Shown here piece after piece: positions 57,945-64,000 of a stretch of 64,000 nucleotides of DNA. The notes under the pieces were generated by a model. The model was not told the DNA's origin and did not search any database. It worked only from the letters and a program-made list of their open reading frames with translations. Position 1 is the first letter of the stretch, and every line of letters begins with the position of its first letter. A program made the translations under genes and the position numbers. This DNA comes from Imbricaverruca yamaguchii (Eukaryota; Arthropoda; Thecostraca; Neoverrucidae): contig JAOTOL010001335.1 in the NCBI GenBank assembly GCA_034440575.1, positions 372,001-436,000 of the forward strand, in the 5' to 3' direction.

Positions 57945-58205
57945 TTCGATCCACTTCGCGACGACCCAGACAAAACACGGTGAAGGTGTGGACACTTCTC
58001 GGGGGATGACTCCATCTTACACTGGTCCCGCTTCGCGAGGATCCAGACAAAACACGGTGAAGGTGTGGACACTTCTCGGGGGATGACTCCATCTTACACT
58101 GGTCCCGCTTCGCGAGGATCCAGACAAAACACGGTGAAGGTGTGGACACTTCTCGGGGGATGACTCCATCTTACACTGGTCCCGCTTCGCGAGGAACCAG
58201 ACAAA
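57945..58205. repeat. 77-bp tandem repeat, ~3.3 copies
   Basis: The unit contains CACGGTGAAGGTGTGGACAC, TTCTCGGGGGATGACTCCAT and CTGGTCCCGCTTCGCGAGGA. Copies are nearly identical. Confidence 0.95.
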
Positions 58206-58565
58206 ACACCCAAAAAGTCAACACCGAGATTATGTACAATTCAAGTGTGGATTCATTGACCGGATTTAGACCTCATTTCCCGGTCGATTCGTGAAGCATA
58301 GTCATCATGGAGGGCAATGTTCGCTCCTCCTACTGACAGCTCTAAGGTCATCACATTATATTCCACCACACCCCGCCCACTCCTCAATAGCGTCCACATG
58401 GAATCCCAACAGGGTATCTTCTGCAGGTTTTCATGTGGTAATAAATAGCGCAGTCTGCCCCACCCCCCACCCCCACCCCCACTATCGCTGTTCCTTCCTC
58501 CATACTGCAATGAATGTCGACAATGTGGGGGGATAGCACACAGAGCCGCGACCGGAGTGTCAAGC
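58206..58565. other. Single-copy spacer
   Basis: CCCCACCCCCACCCCCAC-rich at about 58460-58485. No gene recognised. Confidence 0.35.
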
Positions 58566-58885
58566 AGCCATCGGATCCACCTTCCACTGGATCCAACCTC
58601 CACTGGGTTCACATTATGCGGGATCCACCTTCCGCTGGATCCACCCTATAAGGGATCCACTTCCCACGGGATCCACCTCCCGCGAGATCTGCCTTCCACT
58701 GAATCCAACATCCACTGAATCCAACATCCACTGGATCCAACATCCACTGGATCCAACATCCACTGGTTCCAACATCCACTGGATCCAACATCCACGGGAT
58801 GCAACTTTCACTGGATCCACCTTATGCGGATCCACCTTCCACGGGATCCACCTTCCACGAAATCCACCTTCCACGGAATCGACCT
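58566..58885. repeat. 16-19 bp array rich in GGATCC
   Basis: Units such as CCAACATCCACTGGAT (16 bp, 58690-58790) and GGATCCACCTTCCACGG (17-19 bp) flank each other. Nearly every unit holds GGATCCA. Confidence 0.88.
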
Positions 58886-58929
58886 CCTACATCGGGCAGC
58901 AAGGTCAGAAATTCATCGCAACTCGTTGC

Positions 58930-59456
58930 AGGCCGGCGAGACCCCACGGGCAGCTGACGGGCAGCTGACCCGTCGGAGTTGCAATGTCCCACCCGTCAGA
59001 AGGCGAGACCCCACGGGCAGCTGACGGGCAGCTGACCCGTCGGAGTTGCAATGTCCCACCCGTCAGAAGGCGAGACCCCACGGGCAGCTGACCCGCCGGA
59101 GTTGCAATGTCCCACCCGTCAGAAGGCGGACCCACGGGCACTGACCGCCGGAGTTGCAATGTCCCACCCTAGAAGGCGGACCCCACGGGCAGCTGACCCG
59201 CCGGAGTTGCAATGTCCCACCCGTCAGACGGCGAGACCCCACGGGCAGCTGACCCGCCGGAGTTGCGATGTCCCACCCATCCGAAGGCGAGACCCCACGG
59301 GCAGCTGACCCGCCGGAGTTGCAATGTCCCACCCGTCAGAAGGCGAGACCCCACGGGCAGCTGACCCGCCGGAGTTGCAATGTCCCACCCGTCAGAAGGC
59401 GAGACCCCACGGGCAGCTGACCCGCCGGAGTTGCAATGTTCCACCCGTCAGAAGAG
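58930..59456. repeat. 56-bp minisatellite, ~9 copies
   Basis: The unit contains GGCGAGACCCCACGGGCAGC, TGACCCGCCGGAGTTGCAAT and GTCCCACCCGTCAGAA. Copies near 59125-59180 carry small deletions. Confidence 0.94.
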
Positions 59457-59621
59457 TGCCCCCCCGCTGCCTGACGACGGGCCGCCCCCCCCCCCGTCGC
59501 CCACAACACCCAAGGTCCGACAGGCGCACGGCCAGACCGCCCGGTCTCGTGCTGGACGCGTATTCAAACGACTTCCGTGTAGGAGAATTGTGGCCGGCTT
59601 CCGGGTTGCCGGGCCGGCGGC
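59457..59621. other. Short GC-rich spacer
   Basis: C-run CCCCCCCCCCC near 59490. Nothing else recognised. Confidence 0.35.
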
Positions 59622-59867
59622 TGGCTGTCCTGTGGTGTCAAGCACAGCTGGGGATACAGATATTGTGGCGGCTGGCTGTCTGTGGTGTCAAGCACAGCTA
59701 GGGATACAGATATTGTGGCGGCTGGCTGTGGTGTCGTGTCAAGCACAGCTGGGGATAGCTGGGGATATTGTGGCGGCTGGCTATCGTGTGTCAAGCACAG
59801 CTAGGGATACAGATATTGTGGCGGCGGGCTGTCGTGTCGTGTCAAACACAGCTAGGGATACAAATAT
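59622..59867. repeat. ~47-55 bp tandem repeat, ~5 copies
   Basis: The unit contains TTGTGGCGGCTGGCTGTCGT, GTCAAGCACAGCTAGGGATA and CAGATA. Length varies among copies. Confidence 0.88.
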
Positions 59868-60650
59868 TGTGCACGTGTGTGATGGTATGGAAGGGTGTGA
59901 TGGTGTGCACCTGTGTGATATTGTGCACATGTGTGATATTGTGCACATGTGTGATAGTGTGCACATATATGATTATGTGCAGATGTGTGACATTGTGCGA
60001 ATGTGTGATATTGTGCACATGTGTGATGTTGTGCACATGTATTATGTTGTGCATATGCGTGATATTGTGCTCATGTGTGATGTGGGCACGTATGTGCTAT
60101 TGTGCACGTGTGTGATATGCACATATGTGATATGTACATGTATGTTGTGCACATGTGTGATAATGTGCACATGTGTGATGTGCACATGTGTTATGCACAC
60201 ATGTGTGGTGTGCACGTTTGTGATGTACACAGGTGTGATATTGGGCACGTGTGTGATGTGCACACGTGTGATGTGCACATGTGTAAGGTTGTGCACATTT
60301 GCTATATTGTGCACATGTGTGATATTGTGCACATGTGTGGTATTGTGCACATGTGTGGTATTGTGCACATGTGTGATATTATGCACATGTGTGATATTGT
60401 GCACATGTGTGGTCTGCACATGTGTGATGTGCACGTGTGTGATATTGTGCACATGTGTGATATTGTGCACATGTGTGATAGTGTGCACATATATGATTAT
60501 GTGCATATGTGTGACATTGTGCGAATGTGTGATATTGTGCACATGTGTGATGTTGTGCACATGTATTATGTTGTGCATATGCGTGATATTGTGCTCATGT
60601 GTGATATTGTGCACATGTGTGATATTGTGCACAGGTGTGATATTGGTGAA
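59868..60650. repeat. 18-bp minisatellite with a 176-bp duplicated block
   Basis: About 43 units of GTGCACATGTGTGATATT with many variants. The block 59905-60080 recurs at 60429-60604 (offset 524 bp) with about two differences, including the rare words CACATATATGATTATGTGC and CATGTATTATGTTGTGCATA. Frames of hexapeptide repeats on both strands are artefacts. Confidence 0.93.
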
Positions 60651-61210
60651 CACGTGGCATCATCCTGGTGCAGGATTTGGATTGGAATATCCTCATGGAT
60701 ATCATATTGAATTTAACTCGGATCTGTCCGAAGGAAATTTTCCATCTTTGGATTTGGGCCGGACGTAGAGTTCATCTACAGGCTATTTGTGTCCGGCCTG
60801 GTGAAGCAAATAATTTGTCCCGAGCAGATTGGATTTCGATTACCGTTCTAGCTGTCAGCGGACTTGATTGGATGCTGACTGACCGTTCCGTATTCGGACC
60901 GTATTGGATCGAAGAACTTCAATTCATGTTCAGATCCATCACGATGCACGCGGGGCTGGGATGAGTTGGGGCACGAGAAGGCAGGCGAACGTTCCCGCCT
61001 GTGTAAACACCGCTTTGCGGCCGTTTCTTGGTCAGTTGACCCGTCAATATTGAAATGGCGTGTGCCGTTCTGACAATTTTGCAACTGCGTAGTTTTTAAG
61101 TGCGAAATATTAGTATGTGCAAATAAACCACACACCGAAGTGCGATACGGTATATGCAATTTGTAACTGAAAAAAGCATACAAAACGCTCATGCTGCCAC
61201 CAAGTCGTAT
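60651..61210. other. Single-copy stretch
   Basis: A 98-codon plus frame (60668-60964) has no recognised domain. No gene called. Confidence 0.35.
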
Positions 61211-61350
61211 GCAGGCTATAGGTGGTATCACCACACGGTGGTGGCATGCTATAGGTGGTGCCAGGCTATAGGTGGTGCCACCACACGGTGGTGGCATGCT
61301 ATAGGTGGTGCCAGGCTATAGGTGGTGCCACCACACGGTGGTGGCAGGCT
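61211..61350. repeat. 50-bp tandem repeat with perfect hairpin, ~3 copies
   Basis: The unit contains GGCTATAGGTGGTGCCACCA, CACGGTGGTGGCATGCTATA. CCACCACACGGTGGTGG is an inverted repeat, so each unit can form a stem-loop. Confidence 0.92.
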
Positions 61351-61861
61351 ATATTGCGCTTCGGCTTGCTTGTTATTTCTAGAACCGCTGCGAGCCAGTC
61401 GCAAGACGGCAATCGGTTTTCTCGGAACGACGGCAATGTAGAGTACATTATCGCGAATTAAGGGGAGTAAATTACCATTAACTAAGGGTCGTCTAGTTTA
61501 GCATAGCTACCAGATTTGGTAACGACAGCACCACAAATTGGATATGACGGCGGGTGTCGACTTGGAGGTGGGAAACAGCATGTGTAGCATCGTTTGTACG
61601 TGGATACCCAATTGATAATGCCAATGTCAATGCCTGAAACGAACCATCTTCCACCTAACTTAGGTATTTAATAGCCTAACGTTTTGGACGCACTGACCCT
61701 ATTCCATATTGACCTATCCTCAGGTGCGGACATACATTTAATCGTCACGAAATCCTTTTTTAATCCTTTCAATTTCATTGACTGAAATTTAATCCCATTA
61801 AATCTACTTTAATTTCGTCCTTTTAAGTCTCGAAAACTGTGCCGAGTGTTAGGTGCGATCA
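61351..61861. other. Single-copy spacer
   Basis: Nothing recognised. Confidence 0.35.
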
Positions 61862-62851
61862 TTAACACGCGCACGTCCGGGGGCAGATATCTGCAACCCC
61901 TGCGGTTTTTCATAATTTGCCGCCATACTAATCGGGTTAGCAAGGACAAACGTCGCATGGCTGCTCATTAGTCATTTCCGCATATTCTCATACATTTGTA
62001 TTCCTGGTTCATCTCAGGTCAGGTCACCAGGTCTGGCGAAGTGACCCAACATCCCTCATAGTTCTAGGTGGCATAACTTCCACAATAATTGGGCGATATA
62101 TTTCAAACTTATAACACTTATAACTCATCAGGAACCATAATATATGTCTCGTTTTTCATAGAATTGACCGAAGGTCAGGTCGCGGCAATGGCTCCCCAAT
62201 TATAGGGCTATGGTAAAATATACAAATGTTTCCCGGTCACATATTTCCTCTCGGAATGACCTCACAATGGTTGTGGCGTGTAGTTGGAAGCTATGCTCAA
62301 TGCTACCGCTGTAATTTTTTCCCAGTGACCTCACCAAGGTCATCTGAGGTCACCTGAGATCACTAGCACATTTCTGCGCATGATATCTCACTGCATTGAG
62401 CTAGAAAGCTGAAATTACAGTCATTGTGCTTGTATCGCCAAGACGTGTCCATTGATATATTACATGCCCTGCCTAGGCTACTTGATGACTTTACCTGAGG
62501 TCATAGTTTCGGAGTAAGAAGTATTCCTGCTTGGGCACGTATTGTCGATAGCACATTTCATGGACTGTCGAATAGCGTTCGCCGTTTGTTTCTATATGTT
62601 TCATGTCCTGAGATATGTGTTAATATCTGTGAGTCTCACCGGATCTGGTCGAATTAGACCTATGATGACCCAGTGATCTGAATATTTGAGCGAAAAATGA
62701 TTGAAATACTTTCGATAGAGCTTGTCACCAGCTATCCAACACCGTATTCCCTTTGCCGCTAGCTAGCATAGTTCTAGAGATCTTAGGGGGCAGACATCTG
62801 CCCCCCCGGACCGGCGAAGTTGGCGCGGACCGCCGGACGTGCGAGTGTTAA
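61862..62851. mobile_element. piggyBac-like non-autonomous element (990 bp) with TTAA duplications
   Basis: TTAA at 61862-61865 and 62848-62851 flank terminal inverted repeats CACGCGCACGTCCGG (61866-61880) and, reverse-complemented, CACTCGCACGTCCGG (62833-62847), 14/15 matches. Subterminal palindromes GGGGGCAGATATCTGC (left) and GGGGGCAGACATCTGCCCCC (right) follow; on the right an extra ~28-bp segment separates the inverted repeat from the palindrome. TTAA target duplication is the hallmark of piggyBac-superfamily elements. The interior is rich in GGTCA/TGACC words and has no frame long enough for a transposase, so it must depend on a helper in trans. Confidence 0.8.
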
Positions 62852-63504
62852 TATTCTTGCAACCATGAAGTGGCTACACCAGCTCTGAATACTGTGCCGG
62901 CGGCACCACGCACCGTCCGGCACCGCCCCAGGCGCCGTACGAGGCGATGACCTCTGACCCCGCCTCGTCATTCACCCGCCATTACTTCGTCACCCGGTAA
63001 GTTCGACGATTGCCAAGACTAAATTCGTCACCAGCTGACGGAACGAAATGCAAGTGCGTCGTAAACGGCCGAAATATCGTGGACGCGGCTGGTGAGCTGC
63101 TGGATGCGAGGTGGGAAAACACAGACTTCCCTCGCTTCCGAGTAACTGGAGCATTGAAAAAAACTTAATTTCGATATTAATGGCAGGCTTTAATCTCAGG
63201 TTTGGGCAGCAGACCAGTTGGCCGTCACCACGTCTATTTCACCTTAGCGTTATCCATGACCACCTGATATGCACTATCCATCCATGACCACCTGACCACC
63301 TGACCACCTGATGCACACTATCCATTTGCACATGACCTCAATGTGCACCTGATAATTGAGCCCGCATGGGAAAGGTGAATTATTTTTAAATCACATCCTT
63401 CGGGTTGAAAATGGGATGTCTCAGTGCTAAGATACTGAACAGCGTCTAGTCCTCCACACGTTCAAGCCGGGCCTTCACATTCAGCCATCATCTCAAGAGA
63501 TCTG
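62852..63504. other. Single-copy stretch with a short CATGACCACCTGA repeat
   Basis: At 63250-63350, ATGACCACCTGA/TGCACACTATCCAT words recur two to four times. No gene recognised. Confidence 0.4.
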
Positions 63505-63625
63505 ATGAGGGCGGGAGGGTCTGATGAGGGTGGGAGGGTCTGATGGGGGCGAAAGGGTCTGATGAGGTGGGGGTCTGAGGGGGGCGGAGAGTCTGATGGG
63601 GGCGGAGAGTCTGATGGGGGCGGGA
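63505..63625. repeat. 17-18 bp (GTCTGATGGGGGCGG-like) array, ~7 copies
   Basis: Units GGGAGGGTCTGATGAGGG and GGAGAGTCTGATGGGGGC repeat with small changes. Confidence 0.88.
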
Positions 63626-63829
63626 GCCGGATTAACTACTCCGGTATTCAGGCTTTCAACCTTTCTGATTTCCAGACCATAATTTAGACTGCCTGAAGAT
63701 CGAATTTCCGCACATTGAGTCAAATTTTGGTGTTATGTGGTACATTGAGTTCATTGCGATGAGTTTGTAAGTATAGCGTCTCAGTATATGTGGTCAACCT
63801 CCGTTAGAATTAAGCCTAACATTTCCTGC
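63626..63829. other. Single-copy spacer
   Basis: Nothing recognised. Confidence 0.3.
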
Positions 63830-64000
63830 ATATGCGTCTGCATCTACATCTACATCTACATCTGCATCTGCATCTGCATCTGCATCTGCATCTGCATCTG
63901 CATCTGCATCTGCATCTACATCTGCATCTGCATCTGTCTCTGTCTCTGTCTCTGTCTCTGTCTCTGTCTCTGTCTCTATCTCAGTCTCTGTATCTGTCTC
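63830..64000. repeat. Hexamer arrays (CATCTG/CATCTA)n then (TCTCTG)n, running off the window
   Basis: About 16 units of CATCTG/CATCTA (63830-63930) change abruptly into TCTCTG units to the end of the window. The two hexamers differ by two bases, so the second may derive from the first. Confidence 0.95.

Overview
This window looks like repeat-dense, gene-poor DNA from an animal (metazoan) nuclear genome, most likely an invertebrate. The reasons are: no dense co-directional gene layout; one recognisable coding exon with a signal peptide and a consensus 5' splice site (minus strand, 21354-21807); a 5'-truncated CR1-like LINE (19033-19603); two tRNA-headed SINE families with two copies each; a piggyBac-like non-autonomous element with TTAA target duplications (61862-62851); long (CA)n and (TA)n tracts; and abundant CpG, which argues against a mammal or bird. 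I cannot name the species. A crustacean or another marine invertebrate is only a guess.

Layout. The first 620 bases are CpG- and GC-rich, followed by a patch with CRE-like and E-box palindromes (1120-1320). From 0.9 to 31 kb almost everything is tandem arrays with unrelated units: 10, 12, 29/32, 15, 40, 13, 10, 11, 25, 8, 36, 40 (with a 280-bp higher-order repeat), 7, 52, 13, 26, 47, 20, 42, 16 and 49 bp. Single-copy stretches of a few hundred bases lie between them. The only supported gene sits in the middle: a first coding exon on the minus strand for a secreted protein with an agrin NtA/NTR-like domain. Its CpG-rich upstream flank is at 21808-22010, and its first intron opens directly into a 47-bp array that repeats the 5' splice-site sequence about 16 times. 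From 31 to 64 kb arrays alternate with longer single-copy tracts (36.8-38.8, 42.9-53.9 and 60.7-63.5 kb). These hold SINEs, MITE-like pieces, a 66-bp exact direct repeat, a perfect 698-bp (CA)n tract and a 241-bp (CA)n tract.

By hand tally roughly 27 kb, a little over two fifths of the window, is tandem repeat in more than 40 arrays. Most long open reading frames here are artefacts of stop-free repeat units, often open in several frames at once, and I do not call them genes. No CRISPR array, rRNA, functional tRNA or prokaryotic operon was seen. There are no interacting genes to describe. The layout suggests heterochromatic or subtelomeric-like or intronic DNA where minisatellite birth and expansion, retroposition and DNA-transposon insertion dominate.
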